From the NCBI RefSeq assembly GCF_900199635.1, contig NZ_LT962687.1, forward strand, positions 1,163,501 to 1,227,500: a stretch of 64,000 bases of DNA. The letters are read 5' to 3'. The notes below the pieces were generated by a model, which worked only from the letters and a program-made list of their open reading frames with translations, made no database searches and had not been told where the DNA came from. The translations under genes and the position numbers were made by a program. Source of the DNA: Anaerotruncus massiliensis (ex Togo et al. 2026). Its GTDB lineage: Bacteria; Bacillota; Clostridia; Oscillospirales; Ruminococcaceae. This document shows, piece after piece, positions 34,028 to 42,380 of the stretch; within the stretch, counting starts at the first letter, position 1, and each line of letters starts with the position of its first letter.

Positions 34028-34061
34028 TTACATAACGGAATTATAATATTACATAACGGAA
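34028..34061. repeat. Two 13-bp direct repeats 21 bp apart in the MATE B leader
   Basis: TTACATAACGGAA occurs at 34028-34040 and 34049-34061, exactly two helical turns apart, with TTATAATA between them. This arrangement is typical of a regulator binding the same DNA face twice just downstream of the transcription start. The regulator is unknown. Confidence 0.7.
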
Positions 34062-34074
34062 GAAGGGGAAGTGC

Positions 34075-35430
34075 TTGGCAGGGGACATGACCGAGGGCGG
34101 GACGACCGGCGCGATCGTGCGCTTTTCGCTGCCCATGATGGGCGGCGCACTGCTCCAGCAGCTCTATAACGTCGTCGACACGCTGATCGTCTCCCACTTC
34201 ATCGGCGCGGGGGCGCTGGCGGCGGTCGGCTCCTCCTATACGCTGATGGTCTTTCTCACCTCGGTGGTGCTCGGACTCTGCATGGGGAGCGGCGTCATCT
34301 TTTCGATCTTTTTCGGCGCGCGGGAGCCCGACGCCCTCCGGCGCGGCATCTTCAACGCCTTCCTCTTCATCGCGGCGGTCTCCTTCGCGATCTTCCTGCT
34401 CGCGGCGGGCAATCTCGACCGCATCCTGACGCTGCTGCACATCCCAGCGGACATCCGGGCGGACACCCGCGATTACCTGCGGATCATCTTCTGGGGAATC
34501 GGCTTCACCTTCCTCTACAACTTCTTTGCCGCCGCGCTGCGCAGCATCGGCAATTCCGCCGTCCCGCTCGCCGCGCTCGCCGTGGCGGCGGCCGCAAACG
34601 TGGCGCTCGACCTGCTCTTCGTGCTGCCGTTCGGCATGGGGGTCGCGGGGGCCGCGCTGGCCACCGTGCTCGCGCAGGCGCTATCCGCGCTGATCGTGAC
34701 CGTCTACAGCCTGCTGCGCGTACCCGCCTTCCGCCTGGAGCGCGCCGATCTCCGGCTCGACGGGCGGCTGATGGTCCGCATCATGAAATGCTCGGTCCTC
34801 TCGAGTATCCAGCAGTCGGTCATGAACTTCGGCATCCTGATGATCCAGGGGCTGGTCAACAGTTTCGGCGTGGCGGTGATGGCCGCCTTTGCCGCCGGGG
34901 TCAAGATCGACTCCTTCGCCTACCTGCCGGTGCAGGAGTTCGGCAACGCCTTCTCGACCTTTGTGGCGCAGAACTACGGCGCGGGCAAGCGGGAACGGAT
35001 CCGCGCCGGACTGCGCGCGTCGGTGGCGGGGGCGGCCGCCTTCTGTCTGGCGATCTCCGCGCTGGTGGCGGCCTTCGCCCGCCCGCTCATGGAGATCTTC
35101 GTGCCGGCGGGGGAGACGGAGATCCTGGCGGTCGGGATCCAATACCTGCGCATCGAGGGCAGCTGCTACATCGGGATCGGGCTGCTCTTCCTGCTCTACG
35201 GGCTCTACCGGGGCCTTGAGCGGGCGCAGATGTCCATCCTGCTGACCGTCGTGTCCCTCGGCGTGCGCGTGGCGCTGGCCTACGCGCTCGCGCCCATCCC
35301 GCGGATCGGCCTGCAGGGCATCTGGTGGGCGATCCCCATCGGGTGGCTGCTGGCGGACCTGGCCGGCTTCCTCTGGTACGGCCTGCGGCGGGAACGGCTG
35401 CTCTCCCCGCTGGCGCGGCCGGAACAATAG
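34075..35430 (+). CDS. MATE-family multidrug exporter B
   Basis: 451 residues from TTG 34075, with AGAAGGGG 7 bases upstream; ATG 34087 lacks a well-placed SD. Twelve transmembrane segments and the MATE pattern (FSLPMMGGALLQQLYNVVDT and the pseudo-repeat beginning MKCSVLSSIQQSVMNFGILM). It carries the QNYGAGK signature common in this family. It differs clearly from MATE A and C in the window, so the three are not recent duplicates. Single-gene transcript ending at a terminator; control probably acts through the direct repeats in its leader. Confidence 0.9.
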   Translation: MAGDMTEGGTTGAIVRFSLPMMGGALLQQLYNVVDTLIVSHFIGAGALAAVGSSYTLMVFLTSVVLGLCMGSGVIFSIFFGAREPDALRRGIFNAFLFIAAVSFAIFLLAAGNLDRILTLLHIPADIRADTRDYLRIIFWGIGFTFLYNFFAAALRSIGNSAVPLAALAVAAAANVALDLLFVLPFGMGVAGAALATVLAQALSALIVTVYSLLRVPAFRLERADLRLDGRLMVRIMKCSVLSSIQQSVMNFGILMIQGLVNSFGVAVMAAFAAGVKIDSFAYLPVQEFGNAFSTFVAQNYGAGKRERIRAGLRASVAGAAAFCLAISALVAAFARPLMEIFVPAGETEILAVGIQYLRIEGSCYIGIGLLFLLYGLYRGLERAQMSILLTVVSLGVRVALAYALAPIPRIGLQGIWWAIPIGWLLADLAGFLWYGLRRERLLSPLARPEQ

Positions 35431-35440
35431 GACTGGTTTT

Positions 35441-35474
35441 GCGAGCCTCCCCGCAGAGCGGGGAGGCTCGCTTT
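35441..35474 (+). terminator. Terminator after MATE exporter B
   Basis: 14-bp stem GCGAGCCTCCCCGC / GCGGGGAGGCTCGC, loop AGA, then TTT. Confidence 0.85.
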
Positions 35475-35535
35475 GCAATTATGCATAGAAATTTAAGCCG
35501 CCCTTTGTGGGATTGGCAGAACTTTACCCGTGGGC

Positions 35536-35571
35536 TTGACTTTTCCTGCGAAAACAGTTATTACTAATAAC
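35536..35571 (+). promoter_or_regulatory. Promoter with PerR/Fur-like box before the flavin reductase-rubredoxin gene
   Basis: TTGACT (35536-35541), 17 bp, TATTAC (35559-35564). The -10 is embedded in the perfect 7-1-7 palindrome GTTATTACTAATAAC (35557-35571), close to the PerR consensus TTATAATNATTATAA. A second dyad, AATAGTTACTATT, follows at 35575-35587. Peroxide-responsive repression is the natural prediction for this product. Confidence 0.65.
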
Positions 35572-35607
35572 AGTAATAGTTACTATTATAAAATTAGGAG
35601 GATTTCA

Positions 35608-36237
35608 ATGCTGGATTTGAAGGCGTTCCAGAAGATTACCTATGGGGTATACCTTGTGTCGTCCCGGTGCGGGGACATCTCGTCCGGCTGCGTGGTCAAC
35701 ACGCTGACCCAGGTGACGACCTCGCCCGCGCAGGTGACCATCGCGATCAACAAGCAGAACTACACGACCGAAATCATCCGGAAATCGGGCCGCTTCACGG
35801 CGGTGGTGCTCTCCCAGTCGGCCATGATGGAGCTGATCGGCAGGTTCGGGTTCCACTGCAGCCGCGACACCGAAAAATTTGAGTCCTTCCGCACCCGCGT
35901 CGACGAGAGCGGCGTTCCCTTCGTCTGCGAGCAGGCCTCCGCGCGCTTCAGCTGCAAGGTGGTAAGCAGCATGGACGCGGGCACCCACATCATCTTCCTC
36001 GGGGAGGTGGAGGCCGCCGAGGTGCTCGACTCCACCGGCCCGATGAGCTACGCCTACTACCACCAGATCAAAAACGGCGTCACACCGCCCAGGGCCTCGG
36101 TCTACCAGCCCGAGCCGGCAAAGGGCTACCGCTGCAGGATCTGCGGCTACGTGCTGGATTCCGACACGGTTCCGGACGACTTTGTCTGCCCGATCTGCGG
36201 GCGGGGCAAAGAACATCTGGAAAAGATCACGGGCTGA
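35608..36237 (+). CDS. Flavin reductase-rubredoxin fusion (high-molecular-weight rubredoxin)
   Basis: 209 residues from ATG 35608 (TTAGGAGGATTTC upstream). Residues 1-155 form an FMN-binding flavin reductase-like domain (YGVYLVSSRCGDISSGCVVN). Residues 165-209 form a rubredoxin with the two iron-binding pairs C-R-I-C-G and C-P-I-C-G. In Moorella and clostridia such proteins pass electrons from NAD(P)H to flavodiiron proteins that reduce oxygen or nitric oxide. No flavodiiron gene is in the window. The PerR-like box in its promoter fits a role in oxidative-stress defence. Confidence 0.9.
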   Translation: MLDLKAFQKITYGVYLVSSRCGDISSGCVVNTLTQVTTSPAQVTIAINKQNYTTEIIRKSGRFTAVVLSQSAMMELIGRFGFHCSRDTEKFESFRTRVDESGVPFVCEQASARFSCKVVSSMDAGTHIIFLGEVEAAEVLDSTGPMSYAYYHQIKNGVTPPRASVYQPEPAKGYRCRICGYVLDSDTVPDDFVCPICGRGKEHLEKITG

Positions 36238-36251
36238 GAGGGGGGCGCGGA

Positions 36252-37007
36252 ATGAAGATGCAGGGTAAAACGGTCATCGTTACCGGCGGCGGCCGGGGCA
36301 TCGGCTTCGGCATCGCGACCGCCTTTGCCAGGGAGGGCGCGAACATCGCGATCACCAACCTGAACGAGCAGGGCCTCGAGGAGGCCAAAAAGGCGCTGGA
36401 AGGGTATGGCGCGCAGGTGCTGACCGTCGTGGCGGACGGCGCGGACGAGCGCGCGGTGGCCTCGGCCGTCAAGCAGACGGCCGACCGGTTCGGCGGCATC
36501 GACGTGGTGGTCAACAACGCGCAGGCCTCCAAATCGGGGGTGCTGCTCGTCGACCACACGACCGCCGACTTCGAGCTCGCGCTCCACAGCGGCCTCTACG
36601 CCGCCTTCTACTACATGCGGGCCGCCTTTCCCTACCTCAAGCGGGCGAAGGGGCTCGTCATCAACCTCGCGTCGGGCGCGGGGCTGTCGGGCAAATCGGG
36701 CCAGTCCTCCTACGCGGCCGCCAAGGAGGGCATCCGCGGCCTCTCCCGCGTGGCGGCGACCGAGTGGGGAGAATTCGGCGTGCGCGTCAACGTCGTCTGC
36801 CCGCTCGTGATGACGCAGGCGCTGGAACAGTGGAGCAGGGACTACCCGCAGCTCTACCGGGATACGATCAAGCATATCCCCCTCCAGCGATTCGGCGACG
36901 CCGAAAAGGACATCGGGCGGCTGTGCGTCTTCCTCGCGTCGGAGGACGCCTCCTACATCACCGGACAGACGATCGAAATCCAGGGCGGCACCGACCTGCG
37001 GCCCTGA
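36252..37007 (+). CDS. SDR-family oxidoreductase
   Basis: 251 residues, 14 bases after the rubredoxin fusion and probably co-transcribed. It has the cofactor motif TGGGRGIGFGIA, NNAQ in place of NNAG, the catalytic serine in LASGAG, and SSYAAAKEG with Tyr-x-x-x-Lys, plus the C-terminal EDASYITGQTIEIQGG typical of 3-oxoacyl-ACP reductase-like SDRs. Substrate unknown. If the operon is PerR-regulated, it may detoxify carbonyls formed under oxidative stress (inference). Confidence 0.87.
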   Translation: MKMQGKTVIVTGGGRGIGFGIATAFAREGANIAITNLNEQGLEEAKKALEGYGAQVLTVVADGADERAVASAVKQTADRFGGIDVVVNNAQASKSGVLLVDHTTADFELALHSGLYAAFYYMRAAFPYLKRAKGLVINLASGAGLSGKSGQSSYAAAKEGIRGLSRVAATEWGEFGVRVNVVCPLVMTQALEQWSRDYPQLYRDTIKHIPLQRFGDAEKDIGRLCVFLASEDASYITGQTIEIQGGTDLRP

Positions 37008-37020
37008 CGGCGGATGCCGA

Positions 37021-37049
37021 ATCCCCCGGCGAAAGCCGGGGGATTTTTT
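37021..37049 (+). terminator. Terminator after the SDR gene
   Basis: ATCCCCCGGC-GAAA-GCCGGGGGAT with a T run to 37049. Confidence 0.92.
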
Positions 37050-37088
37050 GCGTCGCCGGGGCCGCGCGCGGGAAAATTTCGCGCCGGC

Positions 37089-37116
37089 TTGCATCGCGGC
37101 GCTTTTCCGGTATACT
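37089..37116 (+). promoter_or_regulatory. Promoter of the TetM-like/NYN gene
   Basis: TTGCAT (37089-37094), 16 bp, TATACT (37111-37116). Confidence 0.55.
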
Positions 37117-37171
37117 AGATAGCGGGACATGCACCGTCCCGCCAAGAGACCAAAGCGATTGGAACGATGAG

Positions 37172-39769
37172 ATGAAACGGCTGGTAATCGGGATTCTGGC
37201 GCACGTGGACGCGGGCAAGACGACCCTTTCGGAGGGGATGCTCTACCGCGCGGGGGAGACCCGCCGGCTCGGACGGGTGGACCACGGGGACGCCTTTCTG
37301 GATACCTACGCGCTCGAACGGGAGCGGGGCATCACGATCTTTTCCAAGCAGGCGCTGCTGCACCTGGACGGGGCGGAGATCACCCTGCTGGACACCCCGG
37401 GGCATGTGGATTTTTCCACCGAGATGGAGCGGACGCTCCAGGTGCTGGACTACGCGGTCCTCGTTGTCAGCGGCACCGACGGGGTGCAGAGCCATACCGA
37501 AACGCTCTGGCGGCTGCTCGAGCGTTACCGCGTCCCGACCTTCCTCTTTGTGAATAAGCTCGACCTGCCGGGCGCGGGCCGCGGGGCGCTTCTGGCGGAA
37601 GTGCAGGCGCGGCTGGACGGCGGCTGCGCCGACTTCGGCGCGGACCGCCCGCGCGGCGCGCTGGAGGAGTCCGTCGCCCTCTGCTCGGAGGAGCTGATGG
37701 AGCGGTATCTCGAGGCGGGCGCGCTCGAAGACGGGGAGATTGCGGAGGCCGTCGCGAAGCGGCGGGTGTTCCCCTGCTTTTTCGGCTCGGCGCTCAGGCT
37801 CGAGGGGGTGGACGCGTTCCTCGCGGGGCTCGCGCGCTATACCCGCGAGCCCCCGCGCCGGGAGGCGTTCGGCGCGAAGGTCTACAAGATCGGCTGGGAC
37901 GAGCAGGGCGTCCGGCTCACCTACCTGAAGGTCACCGGCGGCAGCCTCCGGGTCAAGGCGGCGGTTTCCGGAAGCCGGGAGGGGGAGCCGTGGGAGGAGA
38001 AGGTCAACCAGCTGCGCGTCTATACGGGGGCGAAGTTCCGGACGGTGGAGGAGGCGCTCCCCGGCATGGTGTGCGCCGCCGCGGGGCTTTCCTGCACCCG
38101 TCCCGGGGAGGGCCTCGGCGCGGAGCCGGATTCCGGGCTCCCGTCGCTGCGCCCGGTGCTCGGCTACCGGGTGGAACTGCCGCGGGGAGTGGACGCGCAC
38201 ACCGCGCTCACCCGTTTCCGCCAGCTTGAGGAGGAGGACCCGCAGCTGCACGTCGTGTGGAACGAGGCGCTCCAGGAGCTCCACGTGCAGCTCATGGGCG
38301 AGGTGCAGCTCGAGGTGCTGGGCAGCCTCGTCCGGGAACGGTTCGGGATGGAGGTCGGCTTCGGGCAGGGCAGCATCCTCTACCGGGAGACGATCGCCTC
38401 GACGGTGGAGGGGGTCGGGCACTACGAGCCGCTCCGCCACTACGCCGAGGTGCACCTGCTGCTCGAGCCGGGGGAGCGGGGAAGCGGGCTGCGGTTCGCC
38501 TCCGCCTGCCGCGAGGACGACCTCGACCGCAACTGGCAGCGGCTCATCCTGACCCATCTGGAGGAGAAGACCCATCCGGGCGTGCTGACAGGCGCGCCCA
38601 TCACCGACATGAAAATCACGCTGGCGGCGGGGCGCGCCCACCAGAAGCACACCGAGGGGGGCGATTTCCGCCAGGCGACCTACCGCGCGGTGCGGCAGGG
38701 CCTGCGGCGGGCCGAAAGCGTCCTGCTCGAGCCGTGGTACGACTTCCGGCTGGAACTGCCGTCCGAGGCGGTGGGCCGGGCGATGTCCGATCTGCAGCGG
38801 ATGGGGGGCTCCTTCGCGCCGCCCGAGACGGAGGGGGACCGGTCGGTGCTGACCGGCAGCGCCCCCGTGTCCGAAATACGGGGCTACCAGATGGAGGTCA
38901 CCGGGTACACGCGCGGCAGAGGGCGGCTCTCCTGCTCCCTCAGGGGCTACGAGCCCTGCCACAACGCCGAAGAGGTGATTGCCGCCGCAGGCTACGACTG
39001 CGACGCGGATTTGGACAACCCGGCGGATTCGGTCTTCTGCGCCCATGGGGCGGGCTTCCTCGTCAAATGGGACGAAGTGCCGGCGCACATGCACCTCGAA
39101 AGCGTTCTCGGCGCGCCGAAGGAACCTGCCGGCGTCCCCGGGGAGCGCGCCGCCGAGCGGCGGGCGGCCGATTACTGCGCGATGGTGGCGGAGGACCGGG
39201 AGCTGCTGGAGATTTTCGAGCGCACCTACGGCCCCATCCGCCGGGACCCGCGCAAGGCGTTCCGCCCGGTCAGGAGGGAGCCCGCCCGGCGGCCCCCCTC
39301 CCAGCCCCCCAAGGGACTCGATGGGCCGGAATACCTGCTGGTGGACGGCTACAACATCATCTTCGCGTGGGACGACCTGAACGCCCTCGCGCAGGAGAAC
39401 CTGGACGCGGCGCGCGGGCGGCTGGTCGACCTGCTCTGCAACTACCGTGGCTTCCGGCAGTGCGAGGTGATCGTAGTGTTCGACGCCTACCGGGTGAAGG
39501 GGAACCCGGGGGAGGTCGAGCGGGTGCACAACATCAGCGTGGTGTATACGAAGGAGGCCGAGACGGCCGACATGTATATCGAGAAGGTCACCCGCGAGCT
39601 CGGAAAGCACAACCGGGTGCGGGTGGCGACCTCCGACGCGCTCGAACAGCTCATCATCCTCGGGCACGGCGCGCTGCGGATTTCCGCCGACGCCTTCCGC
39701 GAGGAGGTGGCGCAGGTGGAACAGGCCATCCGCGAATACCTCGAATCGGGCGGTCCCGCCGCCCGGTAG
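37172..39769 (+). CDS. TetM-like ribosomal GTPase fused to a C-terminal NYN (YacP/Rae1-like) nuclease domain
   Basis: 865 residues from ATG 37172. Residues 1 to about 690 follow EF-G/TetM: P-loop AHVDAGKTT (10-18), ERERGIT switch, DTPGHVDF, NKLDLPG, then domains II-V. In domain IV, where Tet(M) has YYSPVSTPADFR at the drug-dislodging tip, this protein reads AHQKHTEGGDFR, so tetracycline resistance should not be assumed. After a basic linker, residues 717-865 are an NYN/PIN-like domain (YLLVDGYNIIFAWDDL, VVFDAYRVKGNPG, TKEAETADMYIEKV, VRVATSDALEQLIILGHGA). It resembles B. subtilis YacP (Rae1), an endonuclease that cuts mRNA in the ribosomal A site. The fusion suggests a GTPase that delivers or gates an A-site nuclease (inference). 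Confidence 0.88.
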   Translation: MKRLVIGILAHVDAGKTTLSEGMLYRAGETRRLGRVDHGDAFLDTYALERERGITIFSKQALLHLDGAEITLLDTPGHVDFSTEMERTLQVLDYAVLVVSGTDGVQSHTETLWRLLERYRVPTFLFVNKLDLPGAGRGALLAEVQARLDGGCADFGADRPRGALEESVALCSEELMERYLEAGALEDGEIAEAVAKRRVFPCFFGSALRLEGVDAFLAGLARYTREPPRREAFGAKVYKIGWDEQGVRLTYLKVTGGSLRVKAAVSGSREGEPWEEKVNQLRVYTGAKFRTVEEALPGMVCAAAGLSCTRPGEGLGAEPDSGLPSLRPVLGYRVELPRGVDAHTALTRFRQLEEEDPQLHVVWNEALQELHVQLMGEVQLEVLGSLVRERFGMEVGFGQGSILYRETIASTVEGVGHYEPLRHYAEVHLLLEPGERGSGLRFASACREDDLDRNWQRLILTHLEEKTHPGVLTGAPITDMKITLAAGRAHQKHTEGGDFRQATYRAVRQGLRRAESVLLEPWYDFRLELPSEAVGRAMSDLQRMGGSFAPPETEGDRSVLTGSAPVSEIRGYQMEVTGYTRGRGRLSCSLRGYEPCHNAEEVIAAAGYDCDADLDNPADSVFCAHGAGFLVKWDEVPAHMHLESVLGAPKEPAGVPGERAAERRAADYCAMVAEDRELLEIFERTYGPIRRDPRKAFRPVRREPARRPPSQPPKGLDGPEYLLVDGYNIIFAWDDLNALAQENLDAARGRLVDLLCNYRGFRQCEVIVVFDAYRVKGNPGEVERVHNISVVYTKEAETADMYIEKVTRELGKHNRVRVATSDALEQLIILGHGALRISADAFREEVAQVEQAIREYLESGGPAAR

Positions 39770-39774
39770 GGTCG

Positions 39775-39803
39775 AATCCCGCCGCCCGCGCGGCGGGATT
39801 TTT
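39775..39803 (+). terminator. Terminator after the TetM-like/NYN gene
   Basis: AATCCCGCCG pairs with CGGCGGGATT (loop CCCGCG), followed by TTT. Confidence 0.85.
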
Positions 39804-39854
39804 GCGCGCTGGGCCGCGGCGGCGAATATTCCTGTGCGGGAAAAAATTTTCTTC

Positions 39855-39884
39855 TTACATCCCGGCGGCTTTTTGTGGTAAAAT
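39855..39884 (+). promoter_or_regulatory. Promoter of carD
   Basis: TTACAT (39855-39860), 18 bp, TAAAAT (39879-39884), leaving a leader of about 105 bases before the start codon in which I see no strong structure. Confidence 0.55.
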
Positions 39885-39996
39885 ATAGATGCGGCGCGCG
39901 GCGGACAGCCATGCGAAAGCGCGGATCGCGAAGAACTGCTGCGACGGCTCACGCCCCCGGGCGGAGCGGGCAAGAGGACCTCGGAGGTAATCGGAA

Positions 39997-40530
39997 ATGT
40001 ATCAGGTTGGAGATTTGGTCTTTTACGGAGGAACGGGCGTCTGCGAGGTGGCGGACATCGCCATGCGGAAGGTGCCGGGCGCGTCGGGGGAGCAGCCCTA
40101 CTACACGATGAAGCCGCTCTATCAGGAGTGCGTCATCCGCACCCCGGTGAACGGCAACAAGGTGTTCATGCGGCCGATCCTCACAAAGAAGGAGGCGGAG
40201 GAGCTGGTCGACAGCATCCCCACCGTACAGGCGAAGGCTTATTACAGCCGGGTGCTGGGAGAGCTGGCCGAGCACTACGCGAACGCCCTCAAAACCTATG
40301 ACAGCGCGGAACTGGTCGAGCTGACCATGTCGATCTACGCGAAAAAGCGGGAGCTGGAGGGCCAGCGCCAAAAGTTCGGCACGGTGGACGAACGGTTCAT
40401 GAAGCGCGCCGAGGAGCTCCTCTTCGGGGAGCTGGCCGCCGCGCTGGGCATCCCCAGGGAGGAGGTGCCGCGCTATATCGAAGCGCGGCTGGAACGCCCC
40501 GGGGAGGACGGCGGGGACGCGGAGGCATAA
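39997..40530 (+). CDS. CarD-family transcriptional regulator
   Basis: 177 residues. The N-terminal CarD/TRCF RNA-polymerase-interacting domain is clear (MYQVGDLVFYGGTGVCEVAD, YYTMKPLYQECVIRTPVNGN). It is followed by a helical DNA-contacting region (KRELEGQRQKFGTVDERFMKRAEELLFGELAAALGI, given as a motif). CarD proteins bind the polymerase beta subunit and stabilise open promoter complexes, notably at rRNA promoters. Single-gene unit between its own promoter and terminator. The acidic C-terminal ten residues are low complexity. Confidence 0.92.
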   Translation: MYQVGDLVFYGGTGVCEVADIAMRKVPGASGEQPYYTMKPLYQECVIRTPVNGNKVFMRPILTKKEAEELVDSIPTVQAKAYYSRVLGELAEHYANALKTYDSAELVELTMSIYAKKRELEGQRQKFGTVDERFMKRAEELLFGELAAALGIPREEVPRYIEARLERPGEDGGDAEA

Positions 40531-40538
40531 GAGGAATC

Positions 40539-40573
40539 AACGGGGGCCGGTCGCAGGACCGGCCCCCGTTTTT
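40539..40573 (+). terminator. Terminator after carD
   Basis: AACGGGGGCCGGTC / GACCGGCCCCCGTT stem, loop GCAG, and a T run. Confidence 0.92.
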
Positions 40574-40663
40574 CAGGCTCGGAGAGAATCCCCGCGCCGC
40601 CGACGCGGCCGTCCGGCCCGGCGATTCGATCCCGCGCGGGGCCGCCGCCCGTCCGCTTTCCGG

Positions 40664-40692
40664 TTGAAAAGGGCGCGCGGGTAACGTATAAT
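40664..40692 (+). promoter_or_regulatory. Promoter of deoD
   Basis: TTGAAA (40664-40669), 17 bp, TATAAT (40687-40692). Confidence 0.75.
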
Positions 40693-40756
40693 GGGGACAG
40701 GCAATGCGGCCAATTTTCGGAAACGGACGGATCACAGACATAAAGGAGGCAGTCAA

Positions 40757-41458
40757 ATGAGTATCCACATCGGAGCAAAGCCGGGCGAGATCGCCGACCG
40801 GGTGCTGATGCCGGGCGACCCGCTGCGGGCGAAGCATATCGCGGAGACCTTTCTGGAGGGCGCGGTCTGCTATACCCAGGTGCGCGGGATGTACGGATTC
40901 ACCGGCACCTACAAGGGCAAGCGCGTCTCGGTGCAGGGCAGCGGCATGGGGATGCCGTCGATGCACATCTACGCCAGCGAGCTCATGCAGGAGTACGGCG
41001 CCAAACGGATCATCCGCGTCGGCACCTGCGGCGGCCTGCGGGCGGAACTGAAGCTCAAGGACGTCGTGATCGCATCCGCGGCCTCCACCGATTCCAACAT
41101 CAACAAATGTCGGTTCGGGCCGATCTCCTTCGCGCCGTCGGCGGATTTTGAACTGCTGCTGGGCGCCTATCAGACGGCGCGGGAGAGGGGGATGCGCGCC
41201 ACCGTCGGGCCGATCTTCACGAGCGACCGCTTCTATTCCGACGACCTGCCCGAAAAGACGAAGATGCTCGCGGACTACGGCATCCTCGCGGTTGAGATGG
41301 AGACCTGCGAGCTCTATACGCTGGCCGCGAAGCACCACATCCAGGCGCTCACCCTGCTGACGGTGAGCGATAACGTCGTCACCGACGAGATCACCTCGCC
41401 GGAGGAACGGCAGACGAGCTTCAACGACATGGTCGAGCTGGCGCTCGAAATCGTCTGA
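40757..41458 (+). CDS. deoD: Purine-nucleoside phosphorylase (DeoD type)
   Basis: 233 residues from ATG 40757, behind AAAGGAGGC. It carries the hexameric-type PNP signatures [42 protein letters not shown] and the base-recognising [12 protein letters not shown], with the catalytic aspartate in TVSDN. It splits purine (deoxy)ribonucleosides with phosphate into base and (deoxy)ribose-1-phosphate for salvage. The length is normal for the family (about 235). A hairpin follows before the nitroreductase gene, so the two may be only partly co-expressed. Confidence 0.96.
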   Translation: MSIHIGAKPGEIADRVLMPGDPLRAKHIAETFLEGAVCYTQVRGMYGFTGTYKGKRVSVQGSGMGMPSMHIYASELMQEYGAKRIIRVGTCGGLRAELKLKDVVIASAASTDSNINKCRFGPISFAPSADFELLLGAYQTARERGMRATVGPIFTSDRFYSDDLPEKTKMLADYGILAVEMETCELYTLAAKHHIQALTLLTVSDNVVTDEITSPEERQTSFNDMVELALEIV

Positions 41459-41462
41459 GCCT

Positions 41463-41493
41463 GACGGGATGCGGCGAAAGCCGCATCCCGTTT
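41463..41493 (+). terminator. Terminator or attenuator between deoD and the nitroreductase gene
   Basis: CGGGATGCGGC-GAAA-GCCGCATCCCG with only three T following. It is a strong stem with a short U tract, so partial read-through into the nitroreductase, 18 bases downstream, is likely. Confidence 0.7.
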
Positions 41494-41510
41494 GCGGGAA
41501 AGGAGCCCCC

Positions 41511-42248
41511 ATGAACGAGATCATCGAAAGCCTGCTTTCGCGCAGGTCGGTCCGCGCCTTTGAGGAGCGGGCAGTCCCCGCGGCGGAAAAGGAGGCCATC
41601 CTGCTCGCGGCGGTCAACGCCCCCACGGCGGGCTGCCAGCAGCTCTACACCATCCTCGACGTCACCGACCCGGAGCTCAAGGCGCGGCTCGCCGAAAGCT
41701 GCGACCACCAGCCGTTTATCGCGAAGGCCCCGCTCGTGCTGGTCTTCTGCGCCGACTGCCAGAAGTGGTACGACGCCTTCCTGGCGGGCGGGTGCGCGCC
41801 GCGCCTGCCGGGCGCGGGGGACCTGCTGCTCGCGGTGGACGACAGCCTCATCGCGGCGCAGAACGCCGTGACCGCGGCGTGGAGCCTCGGCGTCGGCTCC
41901 TGCTACATCGGGGACGTGATGGAGCGGTGCGAGGAGCACCGGGCGCTGCTCGGCCTGCCGGACTATGTCTTCCCGGCGGCGATGGTGGTGTTCGGTTATC
42001 CGACCGCCGGGCAGAAGGCCCGCAAAAAACCGGAACGGTGCGCGATGGAGCGGATCGTGCAGGAGAACCGCTACCGCCGGATGGGGGCGGACGAGCTGCG
42101 GGATATGCTCGCCCCGAAATCGGGCGCGGACGGCTATGAGGCGTGGCTCGCGGCCTTCTGCGGGCGCAAGTATAACTCCGCCTTTTCCCGCGAGATGACC
42201 CGTTCGGTGGAGGCCTACCTCGCGGCCTTCCGCCGGGAGGAGCCGTGA
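41511..42248 (+). CDS. Nitroreductase-family FMN oxidoreductase
   Basis: 245 residues from ATG 41511 (GGGAAAGGAG upstream). The start SLLSRRSVRAFEERAVP has the FMN-phosphate-binding RRSVR motif, and NAPTAGCQQLYTI and LGVGSCYIGDVMER follow the family plan. It should form a flavin-containing dimer that reduces nitro compounds, quinones or similar acceptors with NAD(P)H; the natural substrate is unknown. The C-terminal 45 residues (EAWLAAFCGRKYNSAFSREM) resemble the tail of clostridial ferredoxin-linked nitroreductases, but no iron-sulfur motif is present. Confidence 0.87.
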   Translation: MNEIIESLLSRRSVRAFEERAVPAAEKEAILLAAVNAPTAGCQQLYTILDVTDPELKARLAESCDHQPFIAKAPLVLVFCADCQKWYDAFLAGGCAPRLPGAGDLLLAVDDSLIAAQNAVTAAWSLGVGSCYIGDVMERCEEHRALLGLPDYVFPAAMVVFGYPTAGQKARKKPERCAMERIVQENRYRRMGADELRDMLAPKSGADGYEAWLAAFCGRKYNSAFSREMTRSVEAYLAAFRREEP

Positions 42249-42349
42249 GGCGGACGGCCGCCCCGGGACAAAAGCGGGGCGAAGAGCCCCTTCCCGCCCT
42301 CCCGTCCGACCGGCTGGCGCGGCCCGGCGGAAGGGAGCAATCAAACGGC

Positions 42350-42380
42350 AAGGGCCGGAGGCGACCGCCTCCGGCCCTTT
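42350..42380. terminator. Bidirectional terminator between convergent genes
   Basis: AAGGGCCGGAGGCG pairs with CGCCTCCGGCCCTT around AC. It overlaps the stop codon of the minus-strand MerR gene and serves both directions. Confidence 0.85.

Noticed and set aside
37172-39280. Tetracycline-resistance ribosomal protection protein
   Set aside because: Overall similarity to TetM is clear, but the domain-IV drug-contact loop is not conserved and a nuclease domain is attached, so a resistance call is not supported.
37115-39973. 952-codon open frame antisense to the TetM-like/NYN gene
   Set aside because: The plus-strand gene has unmistakable GTPase and NYN motifs; the antisense translation is low complexity and basic, with no known motif.
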